64,000 nt of DNA. It comes from Kluyvera intermedia (lineage in GTDB: Bacteria; Pseudomonadota; Gammaproteobacteria; Enterobacterales; Enterobacteriaceae). Of this stretch, positions 34,519 through 44,060 are shown in pieces (positions within the stretch are counted from its first letter, which is position 1; each line of letters starts with the position of its first letter). A model generated the notes under the pieces. It ran no database searches. It saw only the letters and a list, made by a program, of their open reading frames with translations, and had not been told where the DNA came from. The stretch spans positions 1 to 64,000 of the forward strand of contig NZ_JAKCNS010000017.1 of assembly GCF_021440345.1 (NCBI RefSeq). The letters are read 5' to 3'. The translations under genes and the position numbers were made by a program.

Positions 34519-35667
34519 CTAGCGGGCGACCCGCAGACCTTGCTCAACTCCACGAGAGAACATCACCTGCCACAGCTGGATATCGCGAGCGCGAAACGCA
34601 CCGGCGCAGGCGTTGAGATAATAGCTGAACATACGTTTGAATCGTTCGGAATAGTTGTCCGCGATCTCAGGCCAGCTGGCAACAAAACGTTCATACCAGG
34701 CCATCAGCGTCGTATCGTAGTCAGCGCCAAAGTTGTGCCAGTCTTCCATCACAAAGTGGGGCTCGCTGGCGTGCGCAATCTGGCGTACTGAGGGTAAACA
34801 ACCATTCGGGAAGATGTATTTGTTAATCCAGGGGTCGACGTTGTTGTCGGTTTTTTTCGAACCAATGGTGTGTAGTAAAAACAGTCCGTCGGGTTTTAAA
34901 TTACGGTCGACGACGGAAAAATAAGTGTCATAGTTTTTCGGTCCCACGTGCTCAAACATCCCGACAGAGACAATGCGGTCAAACTGTGCGTCAAGGTCGC
35001 GGTAATCCTGTAGCAGAATCTCCACATCCAGCTTTTCACAGCGCGCTTGCGCAAGTTTCTGCTGCTCGGCGGAAATAGTAACGCCGGTCACGCTGACGTG
35101 ATAGTTCTTTGCCATATATGCCGCCAGTCCACCCCAGCCGCAGCCAATATCCAGCACCTGCATACCGGGTTGCAGCTGCAGTTTCTGGCAAATCAATTCC
35201 AGCTTAGCCTGTTGCGCTTCTTCCAGCGTTTGCGCATCTTTCCAGTAACCGCAGGAGTATTGCATATAAGGGTCAAGCATACGGGTGAACAGATCGTTGC
35301 CGAGATCGTAGTGTTCTTTCCCGACCTGCCAGGCGCGTTTTCGGCTTTGCAAATTGAATAAGCGTGCTCCCGCAATGCGGAGCGTATCTTTAAAGTGATG
35401 AGGGAGTTGGTTTTCTAATCCTGCACGCAGCACCTGGTCGAAAAAGAGATCCAGACGGTCGCATTCCCACCAACCATCCATATAACTTTCGCCAAGGCCG
35501 AGCGAACCTTCTTGCAGTACTCGTTTAAAAAACTGTGGATTTTTGACCTGTATATCGCAGGGTGCATTGCCGTTGATTTCAATGTCAGCTCGGCTAAGCA
35601 GCTCGCTAACGATACGATACCAGTCATCATCCGGTACGTTTACTTCTTCTATACACGATGAGCTCAT
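34519..35667 (-). CDS. cfa: Cyclopropane-fatty-acyl-phospholipid synthase
   Basis: This enzyme, at the inner membrane surface, adds a methylene from S-adenosylmethionine across cis double bonds of phospholipid acyl chains, mainly on entering stationary phase. Length is 382 residues, as in E. coli. The SAM motif VLDIGCGWGG is near residue 170; an N-terminal lipid-binding domain precedes it. FEHVGPKNY holds the active-site Glu and His region. In E. coli the long cfa leader is a small-RNA target; the 296-base upstream gap here could play a similar role. Confidence 0.97.
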   Translation of the reverse strand: MSSSCIEEVNVPDDDWYRIVSELLSRADIEINGNAPCDIQVKNPQFFKRVLQEGSLGLGESYMDGWWECDRLDLFFDQVLRAGLENQLPHHFKDTLRIAGARLFNLQSRKRAWQVGKEHYDLGNDLFTRMLDPYMQYSCGYWKDAQTLEEAQQAKLELICQKLQLQPGMQVLDIGCGWGGLAAYMAKNYHVSVTGVTISAEQQKLAQARCEKLDVEILLQDYRDLDAQFDRIVSVGMFEHVGPKNYDTYFSVVDRNLKPDGLFLLHTIGSKKTDNNVDPWINKYIFPNGCLPSVRQIAHASEPHFVMEDWHNFGADYDTTLMAWYERFVASWPEIADNYSERFKRMFSYYLNACAGAFRARDIQLWQVMFSRGVEQGLRVAR

Positions 35668-35887
35668 AGCTTCTCCATCCCGACCTGATGATCAGAACCT
35701 TAAAACAGCGTAGACGCTTTTTTCTGGTTGTGAGAAATGTCACGAAAAATTCGTGAGCCTGCTATCCGACGTAGCATAAGGAAAGGGAAGACCCCCTTGC
35801 CGAAAGCCTGTCCATGGTTTAACGGGTGGCATCCTGCCGCCGCTCAGTAAGTCCAATGTATATTAATTATGTGATGCCGATCCAGTA

Positions 35888-35931
35888 TAGGACGCTAAGT
35901 TGGTTGATTCAATAAAAAACTTAGCGTCCTA
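35888..35931. other. Long perfect hairpin between punC and cfa
   Basis: A 14-bp perfect inverted repeat (TAGGACGCTAAGTT with AACTTAGCGTCCTA) with a 16-base loop. It lies 32 bases past the punC stop and about 220 bases upstream of cfa. Neither strand has a T-tract after it, so it is not a classical terminator. Confidence 0.7.
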
Positions 35932-35963
35932 ACGGTTTGGCATGGCATTGATATGCGTGATGA

Positions 35964-37157
35964 TTACGCGTGGGAAGTGGAGTGTTTAGTCGAGCATTCT
36001 TCACGACGAGCTGCGCGTTGCATAACGTAACCCATACCTGCGAGTAGCACGGTGGCCAGCATTACGCAGGTGGTGGTCAGCAGCGGGGTAGCAATCAGCG
36101 TTGATACCGCGAGACTGGCCAGGAAACACAGGCCAAGCTGCAGCGTATTTTGTAACGCCGCGGCACGTCCGGTTGCCTGTGGGAAAGGCTTCAGTGCCTG
36201 AGCAACAACGATCGGATAGATAGCGCCGTTGGCGATAGCCATTACGCAGAATGGAATAAGCAATGCGGTCAGAGAGACGTTTTCTACCAGACCAGCAGCC
36301 CAGGTCGCTATCACGCTAACACCGAAAAGTACCAGCAACCATGGCAAAAGCTGTGAACCCTGCCATTTTTGCAGCGCTGCGCGACAGCCGTAGCCGCCCA
36401 CCAGGAAGGCGATGGTCTGCGGTACGTAGCTCAGGCCAATCACGGTTGGGCTATAGCCCATTTCATGCAGGATAAATGGTGAGCCGGTGAGCCACGCAAA
36501 GAAGCTGGCGGAACAGGCCGCATAAATCAGTACGTTGCCGCGATAGTCTTTGCTGCGCAGCAGGCGCATAAAGGTTAATTTCTCTTCGCCAGTGGTATTT
36601 TTTTTGTGCGCAGGTTTCAGGCGCAGCGCTGGCAGCATCAGCACCAGAGTGATGATGAACAGAGTGGCGAAGATAGCCTGCCAGTCAAAGTGCGCCAGTA
36701 GCCAGCTGCCAAGCAGCGGGGCTAACGCAGGGGAAAGCCCAACCAGCGGCATGATGGTGGCAAAAATTCGATTGGTACGATGCGCTGGATAGTAGTCAGT
36801 GACCATCGCCTGCCAGGTGACAGCTGCGGCACAGACGCCAACCGCTTGCACAAAGCGCAGCACCAGCAGTGTGGTGCCATCGCGTACCCACAGCATCCCC
36901 AGACAACCAATGGCGAAAATGGTTAAACCCGCCAACAGAATAGGTTTACGGCCATAGCGGTCAGACAGCGGTCCCCACAGCAGCTGAGCTATCGCGAAAC
37001 CCGCGAGGAACAGACTCAGGCTGGCGCTCACAGCGGATGCCGGCGTTTGCAGGTCTTCCTGAATGGCCGCGAAGGCTGGCAGGTACATATCGGTCGCCAA
37101 AAAGCCCAGCATGCTGAGTCCCGCGAGCCAGACTAAAAATCCTTTCCCAGGTTGCAT
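35964..37157 (-). CDS. punC: Purine nucleoside MFS transporter PunC
   Basis: This is a twelve-helix inner-membrane protein of the Bcr/CflA drug-resistance branch of the major facilitator superfamily (YdhC), 397 residues. The A-loop motif [11 protein letters not shown] near residue 62 and [14 protein letters not shown] near 135 are characteristic. In E. coli PunC imports purine nucleosides and is activated by the divergent regulator PunR, which is next door here too. The C-terminal tail differs from E. coli. Confidence 0.93.
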   Translation of the reverse strand: MQPGKGFLVWLAGLSMLGFLATDMYLPAFAAIQEDLQTPASAVSASLSLFLAGFAIAQLLWGPLSDRYGRKPILLAGLTIFAIGCLGMLWVRDGTTLLVLRFVQAVGVCAAAVTWQAMVTDYYPAHRTNRIFATIMPLVGLSPALAPLLGSWLLAHFDWQAIFATLFIITLVLMLPALRLKPAHKKNTTGEEKLTFMRLLRSKDYRGNVLIYAACSASFFAWLTGSPFILHEMGYSPTVIGLSYVPQTIAFLVGGYGCRAALQKWQGSQLLPWLLVLFGVSVIATWAAGLVENVSLTALLIPFCVMAIANGAIYPIVVAQALKPFPQATGRAAALQNTLQLGLCFLASLAVSTLIATPLLTTTCVMLATVLLAGMGYVMQRAARREECSTKHSTSHA

Positions 37158-37268
37158 AAATCGCCCTTTTTATCGTTAGTAAATAGTCCGGCAGAGTGTA
37201 GAGAGTGCAATAGCGGTTGTGAAACGCTAATATTTGAGTCATGGGTTCAAATTTTTTGCAGGCAAAAA

Positions 37269-38180
37269 ATGTGGTCTGAATATTCTCTGGAAGTGGTTGA
37301 TGCGGTAGCTCGTAATGGCAGTTTTAGCGCGGCAGCGCAGGAGCTGCACCGGGTGCCTTCAGCGGTTAGCTATACGGTACGCCAGCTGGAAGAGTGGCTG
37401 GCGGTCCCGCTGTTTGAGCGACGCCATCGGGATGTCGAATTAACACCAGCCGGGGCCTGGTTTTTGAAAGAAGGGCGCTCTGTCATCAAAAAAATGCAGA
37501 TCACGCGCCAACAATGCCAGCAGATTGCTAACGGCTGGCGCGGGCAGTTAGCCATTGCCGTCGATAATATCGTTAAACCGGAACGTACCCGCCAGCTGAT
37601 TGTCGATTTCTACCGTCATTTTAACGATGTTGAACTGATTGTTTTTCAGGAAGTGTTCAACGGCGTGTGGGACGCCCTGGCTGATGGGCGCGTGGAATTA
37701 GCGATTGGCGCCACCCAGGCCATCCCGGTCGGTGGGCGCTTTGCCTTTCGCGATATGGGAATGCTGAACTGGCACTGCGTGGTGGCGAGTTCCCATCCTC
37801 TGGCGAAGATGGAAGGCCCTCTTAGCGATGAAGTGTTGCGCAACTGGCCATCTCTGGTGCGCGAAGATACCTCGCGTTCATTACCCAAACGTACGACATG
37901 GCTGCTGGATAACCAAAAGAGGGTGGTGGTACCGGACTGGGAATCCTCGGAAACTTGCATTTCAGCGGGGCTGTGTGCCGCAATGGTACCCGGACATCGG
38001 GCGCAGCCGTGGCTGGATAGCGGGGAGTGGGTGGCGTTGACGCTGGAAAATCCCTTCCCGGATGCGGCTTGCTGTGTGACCTGGCAGCAAAGTGAAGCTT
38101 CCCCGGCATTAAATTGGCTGCTGGAGTATCTGGGGGACAGTGAGACGTTAAACGAGGAGTGGTTTCGGACGCCTGTGTAA
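37269..38180 (+). CDS. punR: LysR-type regulator PunR
   Basis: This is a LysR-family activator (YdhB) of 303 residues. The winged helix-turn-helix (residues 1-60, NGSFSAAAQELHRVPSAVSY) is followed by the effector-binding domain. In E. coli PunR activates punC for growth on adenosine as nitrogen source. The start at 37269 gives MWSEYSLEVV, the conserved N-terminus; an open frame to 37152 overlaps the punC start and is not coding. The gene is divergent from punC and convergent with purR. Confidence 0.93.
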   Translation: MWSEYSLEVVDAVARNGSFSAAAQELHRVPSAVSYTVRQLEEWLAVPLFERRHRDVELTPAGAWFLKEGRSVIKKMQITRQQCQQIANGWRGQLAIAVDNIVKPERTRQLIVDFYRHFNDVELIVFQEVFNGVWDALADGRVELAIGATQAIPVGGRFAFRDMGMLNWHCVVASSHPLAKMEGPLSDEVLRNWPSLVREDTSRSLPKRTTWLLDNQKRVVVPDWESSETCISAGLCAAMVPGHRAQPWLDSGEWVALTLENPFPDAACCVTWQQSEASPALNWLLEYLGDSETLNEEWFRTPV

Positions 38181-38196
38181 GGCGTCCGTTGGAAAA

Positions 38197-39222
38197 TTAA
38201 CGGCGGTAGTCGCGGTACGGGCCGTCGGCCACGGAGCGACGCTCGATAAGGCGTGGATGCACCTCAATCGACTGCGACTCTTCGCGCTTGCTGACGATAC
38301 GGTCCATCAGCATATTGAAGGCCGTTTCACCGAGCGAATCTTTTGGCTGGTGAATGGTGGTCAGCGCCGGCGTAAAGAAGCGGGAGTTGCGCACGTTATC
38401 GTAACCGATGAGTGAAATATCCTGCGGCACGCGCAGCCCCATCTCATCGGCGGCGCAGAGTGCGCCCATCGCCATCACATCACCGCCGCAGAAGATGGCG
38501 GTAGGACGCGGGTGCTGGGACAGGATCTGCTGCATCGCGCGATAGCCAGACTCCGGCTCAAAGTCGCCCTGAACAATCCAGCTAGCCGGTACGTTGATCA
38601 GCGCTTCTTCCATCGCCTTCATGAAGCCCGCCAGCCGACCTGCGCCGGTGTTACGCTCCAGTGGGCCAGGGATCACGCCAATATCACGATGGCCGCGCTC
38701 GATGAGGTAACGACCGGCCATATAGCCGCCTTCAAAGGCGTTATCGATAACCGAATCGGTAAAATCAGCTTTAGCTTCACCCCAGTCCATCACCACCATA
38801 GGAATGTGACGATACTCTTCGAGCATGGTCAGCAGGGATTCCGGATACTCAGAGCACATGACCAGCAGGCCATCAACGCGTTTTTGCGCCATCATCGACA
38901 GATAAGCGCGCTGCTTTTCCAGATTGTTCCACGCGTTGCCGAGAATCAGGGTATAGCCTTTCTCAAAGCAGTTTTTCTCAACGGCTTCAATAATTTCGGC
39001 AAAGTAGGCGGCCTCGCTGCTGGTGGCCAGCAAACCAATCGATTTGGTGTGATTGACCTTCAAGCTACGGGCAACGGCGCTCGGTGAGTAATGCAGCTCT
39101 TTGATAGCCGCCCACACGGCTTCGCGCGTATCTTCAGCGACAAAACGCGTTTTGTTAATTACATGTGATACGGTTGTAGTGGAAACGTTTGCGCGTTTCG
39201 CTACATCTTTAATTGTTGCCAT
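38197..39222 (-). CDS. purR: Purine repressor PurR
   Basis: This is a LacI/GalR-family repressor of purine and pyrimidine biosynthesis genes. It binds DNA with hypoxanthine or guanine as corepressor. The 341 residues equal the E. coli length. The helix-turn-helix [20 protein letters not shown] and the hinge helix [11 protein letters not shown] are intact; the corepressor domain spans 60-341. Two PurR-type operators, one upstream and one inside the coding start, match the autoregulation known in E. coli. Confidence 0.97.
   Translation of the reverse strand: MATIKDVAKRANVSTTTVSHVINKTRFVAEDTREAVWAAIKELHYSPSAVARSLKVNHTKSIGLLATSSEAAYFAEIIEAVEKNCFEKGYTLILGNAWNNLEKQRAYLSMMAQKRVDGLLVMCSEYPESLLTMLEEYRHIPMVVMDWGEAKADFTDSVIDNAFEGGYMAGRYLIERGHRDIGVIPGPLERNTGAGRLAGFMKAMEEALINVPASWIVQGDFEPESGYRAMQQILSQHPRPTAIFCGGDVMAMGALCAADEMGLRVPQDISLIGYDNVRNSRFFTPALTTIHQPKDSLGETAFNMLMDRIVSKREESQSIEVHPRLIERRSVADGPYRDYRR
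39179..39194. promoter_or_regulatory. PurR operator O2 inside purR
   Basis: By hand count 12 of 16 bases match the PUR box, with an intact AAACGTTTGCG core. It overlies codons 10-15 of purR, where E. coli has its second autoregulatory operator. Confidence 0.7.
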
Positions 39223-39265
39223 TCCATCTCACTCCAGACCCTGGCCTGCCCCTGATAAAATCGAA

Positions 39266-39281
39266 AGGAAAACGTTTGCCT
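39266..39281. promoter_or_regulatory. PurR operator O1 upstream of purR
   Basis: AGGAAAACGTTTGCCT matches the PUR box at 13 of 16 bases by hand count. It lies 44 bases before the purR start, as in E. coli. Confidence 0.78.
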
Positions 39282-39515
39282 TCACACACCCTGGCACAAT
39301 CTTAGTGATTGTGATTCGCCGGGAAACGATACAGGACGACAGGAGGGGGTCAATGGCCGGTACGCTCATAAATAAGCGTCGAATTTTGACTTATCCTGGC
39401 GCAAAGTGGAAGAGCAAAAACAAACATCCTGCTAAATCTGTGAAGATTTTTACGATTAACTGTGCAAAAATGATTAAACGCAGTTTTACTGTGGTAATCA
39501 AAAGGAGAAAAATTG

Positions 39516-39605
39516 ATGAGTACCGATCTTAAACTGTCTCTCTGTACGACTGTTATTGCGCTGGCTCTGATCGTCGCTGCAGGTTTTACCGCTGTTTTGC
39601 ATTAA
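39516..39605 (+). CDS. ynhF: Small membrane protein YnhF
   Basis: This 29-residue single-helix inner-membrane protein begins MSTDLKLSLC and continues with a hydrophobic stretch rich in Ala, Leu, Ile and Val. It matches E. coli YnhF in length, in the first six residues, in the ending and in location between purR and ydhP. AGGAG (39503-39507) is spaced eight bases from the ATG. Function is unknown. A 7-bp hairpin (39613-39636) follows the stop. Confidence 0.88.
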   Translation: MSTDLKLSLCTTVIALALIVAAGFTAVLH

Positions 39606-39765
39606 TTCCCCAGTGAGGGGGCATCCGCTCCCTCACGACTGATTGTTACTCATTTCGCAATAATCTTTTGCAGTTTTGTACACTTCTGTTTTTCTGTGAT
39701 TGATGTCATGCTTTTGCACTATGTTGCCAGGCCGCGCCCAGACTGCGGCTAAACGGAGTCATTGC

Positions 39766-40932
39766 ATGAAAATTAACTTTCCCTTACTAGCGTTAGCTAT
39801 CGGGGCTTTTGGTATTGGTACCACAGAGTTCTCACCGATGGGTCTGCTGCCCGTTATTGCGAAAGGCGTTGACGTCTCCATCCCGGCGGCCGGAATGCTG
39901 ATCAGCGCCTATGCGGTAGGGGTTATGGTCGGTGCGCCGCTGATGACGCTGCTGTTGTCCCATCGCGGCCGTCGTAACGCTCTGATCTTCTTGATGGCCA
40001 TTTTTACGCTGGGCAACGTCTTGTCGGCTATTTCGCCGGACTATACCACCCTGATGCTGTCGCGCATTATCACCAGTCTCAACCACGGAGCGTTCTTCGG
40101 TCTGGGATCGGTTGTGGCGGCAAGCGTAGTGCCAAAACATAAGCAGGCCAGCGCGGTCGCCACCATGTTTATGGGGCTGACGATTGCCAATATTGGCGGT
40201 GTGCCTGCAGCAACCTGGCTTGGTGAAACCATTGGCTGGCGAATGTCGTTCCTGGCTACAGCGGGTCTTGGGGTGATTGCAATCGCGAGCCTGTGGCTGT
40301 CTCTGCCGAAAGGTGGGGCGGGGGAAAAGCCGGATGTTAAACGTGAACTGTCGGTTCTGGTGCGCCCGCAGGTGCTTTCCGCGCTGCTTACCACCGTGCT
40401 GGGTGCGGGGGCGATGTTCACCCTCTACACCTATATCTCACCGGTTCTGCACAGTATTACGCATGCGACTTCAGGTTTTATTACCCTGATGCTGGTGTTA
40501 ATTGGCGTCGGCTTCTCAATTGGTAACTATTTGGGCGGCAAGTTCGCTGACCGGTCGGTGAGCGGTACGCTGAAAGGCTTCCTGCTGCTGTTGATGGTGA
40601 TTATGCTGGCAATCCCATTCCTTGCGCAAACGCAGATTGGGGCGGCTGTCAGTATGGTGGTGTGGGGTGCGGCAACTTTCGCAGTCGTTCCACCATTACA
40701 GATGCGGGTGATGCGCGTGGCGCATGAAGCGCCGGGGCTATCGTCATCGGTGAATATTGGCGCGTTCAACCTCGGCAATGCGCTGGGCGCGGTAGCCGGT
40801 GGTGCGGTGATTTCCGGTGGTCTGGGCTACAGTTTTGTACCGGTGATGGGGGCGATTGTCGCCGGTCTGGCGCTGCTGGTGGTCTTCTTCAGTAGCCGCA
40901 GCCGGGGCGAAGAGGCGGTTGTCAGCCAGTAA
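39766..40932 (+). CDS. ydhP: MFS arabinose-efflux-type transporter YdhP
   Basis: This is a twelve-helix inner-membrane transporter of the DHA1 (AraJ/YdhP) group, 388 residues, probably an exporter. The N-terminus MKINFPLLALAIGAFGIGTTEF and the loop LLLSHRGRRNALI are typical. The substrate is unknown. ACGGAG precedes ATG 39766; the frame is open to 39700 but that part lacks a ribosome site and is not conserved. It converges on sodB across a shared terminator. Confidence 0.94.
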   Translation: MKINFPLLALAIGAFGIGTTEFSPMGLLPVIAKGVDVSIPAAGMLISAYAVGVMVGAPLMTLLLSHRGRRNALIFLMAIFTLGNVLSAISPDYTTLMLSRIITSLNHGAFFGLGSVVAASVVPKHKQASAVATMFMGLTIANIGGVPAATWLGETIGWRMSFLATAGLGVIAIASLWLSLPKGGAGEKPDVKRELSVLVRPQVLSALLTTVLGAGAMFTLYTYISPVLHSITHATSGFITLMLVLIGVGFSIGNYLGGKFADRSVSGTLKGFLLLLMVIMLAIPFLAQTQIGAAVSMVVWGAATFAVVPPLQMRVMRVAHEAPGLSSSVNIGAFNLGNALGAVAGGAVISGGLGYSFVPVMGAIVAGLALLVVFFSSRSRGEEAVVSQ

Positions 40933-40937
40933 AAATG

Positions 40938-40967
40938 AAAAAGCAGAAGGTTAACCTTCTGCTTTTT
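40938..40967. terminator. Bidirectional ydhP/sodB terminator
   Basis: A 13-bp stem (AGCAGAAGG/CCTTCTGCT plus flanking A-T pairs) with a TTAA loop and T-tracts on both strands. Confidence 0.92.
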
Positions 40968-40997
40968 TTATCATCGGATGACGCAGATGATCGTGGC

Positions 40998-41579
40998 TTA
41001 TGCCGCCAGATTGTCAGCAACAAACTTCCAGTTCACCAGAGCCCAGAAGTGCTCCAGATAGTTTGGACGCGCGTTGCGGTAGTCAATGTAGTAAGCATGT
41101 TCCCACACATCAACGGTCAGCAGAGGCGTAGCGTCGGTCGTCAGCGGAGTGCCCGCGTTAGAGGTCGAAACGATAGCCAGGGAGCCGTCTGCTTTCTTCA
41201 CAAGCCAGGTCCAGCCCGCGCCGAAGTTTTTGACAGCGGCATCGGTAAACTGCGCTTTAAACTCAGCGAAGCTACCAAACGCTTTGTTAATAGCTTCAGC
41301 CACGGCGCCAGTTGGTTCGCCACCGGCGTTTGGCGCCAGGCAGTTCCAGTAGAAGGTGTGGTTCCAAACCTGAGCCGCGTTGTTGAACACGCCGCCTTCA
41401 GAGGTACGCACGATATCTTCCAGCGTTTTGCCTTCAAATGCGGTGCCTTTGATCAGGTTGTTCAGGTTAGTGACATAAGTCTGGTGGTGTTTACCATAAT
41501 GATACTCCAGCGTTTCCACGGAGATATGTGGAACCAGAGCGTCCTTGGCATACGGTAATGCAGGTAATTCGAACGACAT
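40998..41579 (-). CDS. sodB: Iron superoxide dismutase
   Basis: This cytoplasmic enzyme converts superoxide to peroxide and oxygen. Length is 193 residues, as in E. coli. The iron ligands are visible in [13 protein letters not shown] and [12 protein letters not shown] start at 41579 ([13 protein letters not shown]) with GGAG upstream; the frame is open further to 41612. In E. coli sodB is controlled by Fur through the small RNA RyhB, which pairs around the ribosome site. The leader here is AT-rich, but I could not verify pairing. Confidence 0.97.
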   Translation of the reverse strand: MSFELPALPYAKDALVPHISVETLEYHYGKHHQTYVTNLNNLIKGTAFEGKTLEDIVRTSEGGVFNNAAQVWNHTFYWNCLAPNAGGEPTGAVAEAINKAFGSFAEFKAQFTDAAVKNFGAGWTWLVKKADGSLAIVSTSNAGTPLTTDATPLLTVDVWEHAYYIDYRNARPNYLEHFWALVNWKFVADNLAA

Positions 41580-41669
41580 TGCTACTCTCCTTATTATAGT
41601 TTGTATACCCAATAACCTTGCATTGAGTATGGATAGAGTAGCAAATTAAAAGGTGAGATAAAAGATAAG

Positions 41670-41699
41670 CTTACCCCGTTTATTAACAAACGGGGTAAG
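41670..41699 (-). terminator. mepH terminator
   Basis: A 12-bp perfect stem (CTTACCCCGTTT/AAACGGGGTAAG) with an ATTAAC loop lies four bases past the mepH stop. On the − strand ATCTTTTATC follows, a broken T-tract. Confidence 0.7.
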
Positions 41700-41702
41700 T
41701 GT

Positions 41703-42530
41703 TTAACGAATGGTCTTCGGGGTAACGACGCGGCGAGCGCCAACGTAGTGGCGTACCCAGTAATCTTCGCTCAGCGAGGTGATTTGAATATCGCGACCGG
41801 TACGTGGAGACTGAATGAACTTACCGTTGCCGACATACACACCTACGTGATCGGCGGTGCCGCGACCACGGGTACGGAAGAACACCAGATCGCCGCTTTC
41901 GAGTTCACCACGGTCAACCGGACGGGCATCGCGCAGGTGATACATTTCGTTAGCGGTGCGCGGAATGCGAATATTCACCAAATCTTTATAAGCGTAATAA
42001 ACCAAACCGCTGCAATCAAAGCCGGTGCGCGGTGAGTTCCCGCCCCAGCGGTATGGTTTACCGAGCTGTCCCATCAGTTTATTCATTGCCGTTTTCTGCG
42101 CTTTCTGTACGCGAACTTTGTGCGCCTGGGCAATGGTTGTCGGTTGGCTTTCAACTGGGCTGGTGGTGCAAGATTTTTTGTGGCCTTTACGTGCTGGTTT
42201 GCAGGTGGTCACGATATTGGCGGTTTTAAGCGCGCTGCCTTTCTTGCTGGCTTTGGCGGTACGAGATGAGGTGGTTTTCCGGGTGGCAGAGGCTGTTTTT
42301 TTAGCGACTGCGGATGTTGGTTTCTTTTTAGCAACGGCAGCGGTGGTTTTTTTCTTCGCGTTAGATTTACTGTCCGTATTTTTTTTCTTACGTTCACTGC
42401 CTTTTACAGGAAGCGACTTCTGCGCCGTCGGTGTTTTGGCATGCCCTGTAGCATGCGCCAACGGCGTGAAAGATAACGATGTAAACAGCAATGCACAGAG
42501 CGTGAACGACCATTTTTTTATCTGCGCCAC
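41703..42530 (-). CDS. mepH: Murein DD-endopeptidase MepH
   Basis: This is a periplasmic NlpC/P60 peptidase (YdhO) that cuts D-Ala-mDAP crosslinks so new peptidoglycan can be inserted. The 275-residue protein has a signal peptide ending LAHA, then a long Lys/Thr/Ala/Ser-rich linker (about 30-125) and the catalytic domain. Active-site Cys is in GFDCSGLVYYAY and His in DHVGVYVGNG. The basic low-complexity linker is longer than usual for such enzymes but is also seen in E. coli MepH. It is divergent from grxD. Confidence 0.95.
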   Translation of the reverse strand: MAQIKKWSFTLCALLFTSLSFTPLAHATGHAKTPTAQKSLPVKGSERKKKNTDSKSNAKKKTTAAVAKKKPTSAVAKKTASATRKTTSSRTAKASKKGSALKTANIVTTCKPARKGHKKSCTTSPVESQPTTIAQAHKVRVQKAQKTAMNKLMGQLGKPYRWGGNSPRTGFDCSGLVYYAYKDLVNIRIPRTANEMYHLRDARPVDRGELESGDLVFFRTRGRGTADHVGVYVGNGKFIQSPRTGRDIQITSLSEDYWVRHYVGARRVVTPKTIR

Positions 42531-42870
42531 TGAACAACCCTCTGAGTATGCAGGCTAAACATCCGTGCCTGAGTATGATTTTCAAAACCCAACGATTCTA
42601 ATCCATAAAAACACGAAATGTTAATAGTGTTTTTATGTCTAAAACGTTGTTTCGTTAGCAACTGCAAAAAAAAACATCAATTGATACATATTGAGTTAAA
42701 AATTGAGCAGGATTTTCCGCTTGTTGCCGATAAAGACACATTTATAAAGCAACTTAACGCATCAGACGATAAAATAGTAAAGCGTGAACAAAATGTTATT
42801 TTCTGTTCAGGGTCTGAAACGCTACAATGGCAGACTACTGTCGTAAAAAGAAGTTTGAGGAAGCAAGATA
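42531..42870. other. Divergent mepH/grxD intergenic region
   Basis: This 340-base AT-rich gap holds both promoters. It contains the 11-bp inverted repeat listed separately and the small palindrome ATCAATTGAT (42676-42685). An open frame runs 42618-42887 on the + strand, but it has no ribosome site and overlaps the grxD start, so I do not call it. Confidence 0.55.
42604..42637. promoter_or_regulatory. Inverted repeat upstream of mepH
   Basis: CATAAAAACAC and GTGTTTTTATG form a perfect 11-bp inverted repeat with a 12-base spacer, 74 bases before the mepH start. This may be an operator or a hairpin in the mepH leader; the regulator is unknown. Confidence 0.5.
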
Positions 42871-43218
42871 ATGAGCGAGACAATTGAAAAAATTCAGCGC
42901 CAGATCGCTGAAAACCCAATCCTGCTGTACATGAAAGGTTCCCCGAAACTGCCAAGCTGCGGTTTCTCCGCTCAGGCGGTTCAGGCACTGTCTGCCTGCG
43001 GCGAGCGCTTCGCTTATGTCGACATCCTGCAGAACCCGGATATCCGTGCTGAACTGCCAAAATACGCCAACTGGCCGACCTTCCCGCAGCTGTGGGTTGA
43101 TGGCGAGCTGGTAGGCGGCTGTGACATCATCATTGAAATGTACCAGCGCGGTGAACTGCAGCCTCTGATCAAAGAGACTGCGGCGAAGTACAACACCGAA
43201 GAGCCAAAAGCAGAATAA
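42871..43218 (+). CDS. grxD: Monothiol glutaredoxin GrxD
   Basis: This is a cytoplasmic monothiol glutaredoxin of 115 residues that carries 2Fe-2S clusters, often with BolA, and takes part in iron-sulfur assembly and iron regulation. The CGFS active site is near residue 30 (KLPSCGFSAQAV); the glutathione-binding WPTFPQLWVDGELVGGCD follows. GAGG precedes the ATG. In E. coli lhr lies between grxD and rnt; here the two converge directly. Confidence 0.97.
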   Translation: MSETIEKIQRQIAENPILLYMKGSPKLPSCGFSAQAVQALSACGERFAYVDILQNPDIRAELPKYANWPTFPQLWVDGELVGGCDIIIEMYQRGELQPLIKETAAKYNTEEPKAE

Positions 43219-43274
43219 TCGCTGTCCCGGCTTCGCGTCACGATGCCGGGCGTGATATGCCTCCAGGCAGAAAC

Positions 43275-43303
43275 AAAAAAGCGACCCGAAGGTCGCTTTT
43301 TTT
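43275..43303. terminator. Bidirectional grxD/rnt terminator
   Basis: A 12-bp stem (AAAAAAGCGACC/GGTCGCTTTTTT) with a CGAA tetraloop and T-tracts on both strands. Confidence 0.93.
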
Positions 43304-43310
43304 ACACCAT

Positions 43311-43955
43311 TTATTCTTCGGCTATAGGCAGCGGCCAGCCGCCAAGGCGTTTCCAGCGGTTGACGATTTCGCAAAACAGAATCGCCGTCTGCTCGGTATC
43401 GTACAGCGCCGAGTGGGCCTGAGCGCCATCAAAGTCCATCCCGGCTGCAGCGCAGGCTTTCGACAGCACGGTTTGTCCTAAAGCAAGACCGCTCAGCGCG
43501 GCGGTATCGAAGGTGACAAAAGGATGGAACGGGTTGCGTTTGAGCGATGCGCGCTCGGCGGCAGCCATCATAAAACTATGATCGAACGTGGCATTGTGGG
43601 CCACCATGATGGCACGATTGCAGTCGCTGTCTTTGATACCTTTACGTACCATCTTGAAAATCGCATGCAGCGCATCGTATTCGCTGACCGCACCGCGCAA
43701 CGGATTGTTCGGATCGATACCGTTAAACGCCAGTGCTTCCGGCTGCAGGTTGGCCCCTTCAAACGGCTCAACGTGGAAATGTAATGTCGTGTCCGGCATC
43801 AACCAGCCTTGCTCATCCATTTTCAACGTGATTGCTGCTATTTCGAGCAGTGCATCCGTTTTGGCATTGAATCCAGCGGTTTCAACATCAATAACCACGG
43901 GATAAAACCCACGAAAACGGTCGCATAGACCATTAAGCTGCGCATTGTCGGACAT
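43311..43955 (-). CDS. rnt: Ribonuclease T
   Basis: This is a DEDD-family 3'-5' exoribonuclease that trims the CCA end of tRNA and matures the 3' ends of 5S and 23S rRNA and other stable RNAs. Length is 214 residues. The catalytic Asp and Glu lie in [10 protein letters not shown] (near residue 23), with further residues in [11 protein letters not shown] and the final His/Asp in [11 protein letters not shown]. It is read after gloA, 105 bases downstream, as in E. coli where the two are linked; the gloA terminator hairpin lies between. Confidence 0.96.
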   Translation of the reverse strand: MSDNAQLNGLCDRFRGFYPVVIDVETAGFNAKTDALLEIAAITLKMDEQGWLMPDTTLHFHVEPFEGANLQPEALAFNGIDPNNPLRGAVSEYDALHAIFKMVRKGIKDSDCNRAIMVAHNATFDHSFMMAAAERASLKRNPFHPFVTFDTAALSGLALGQTVLSKACAAAGMDFDGAQAHSALYDTEQTAILFCEIVNRWKRLGGWPLPIAEE

Positions 43956-44025
43956 CTGAATCTCTTAACTTAGAAAAAGTAGCGCGCATTATGGCAAATT
44001 TTGCCGCGGCTTGGAAACGCGGGAG

Positions 44026-44052
44026 AAAAAAACGGGCGCCTGATGGCACCCG
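44026..44052 (-). terminator. gloA terminator
   Basis: On the − strand CGGGTGCC-ATCA-GGCGCCCG (one mismatch) is followed by seven T residues. It lies between gloA and rnt and may be partly read through. Confidence 0.8.
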
Positions 44053-44060
44053 TGGGAGAG

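Noticed and set aside
42618-42887. 89-codon frame between mepH and grxD
   Set aside because: It starts without a ribosome site, overlaps the grxD start and has no sensible protein character; the stretch is promoter DNA.
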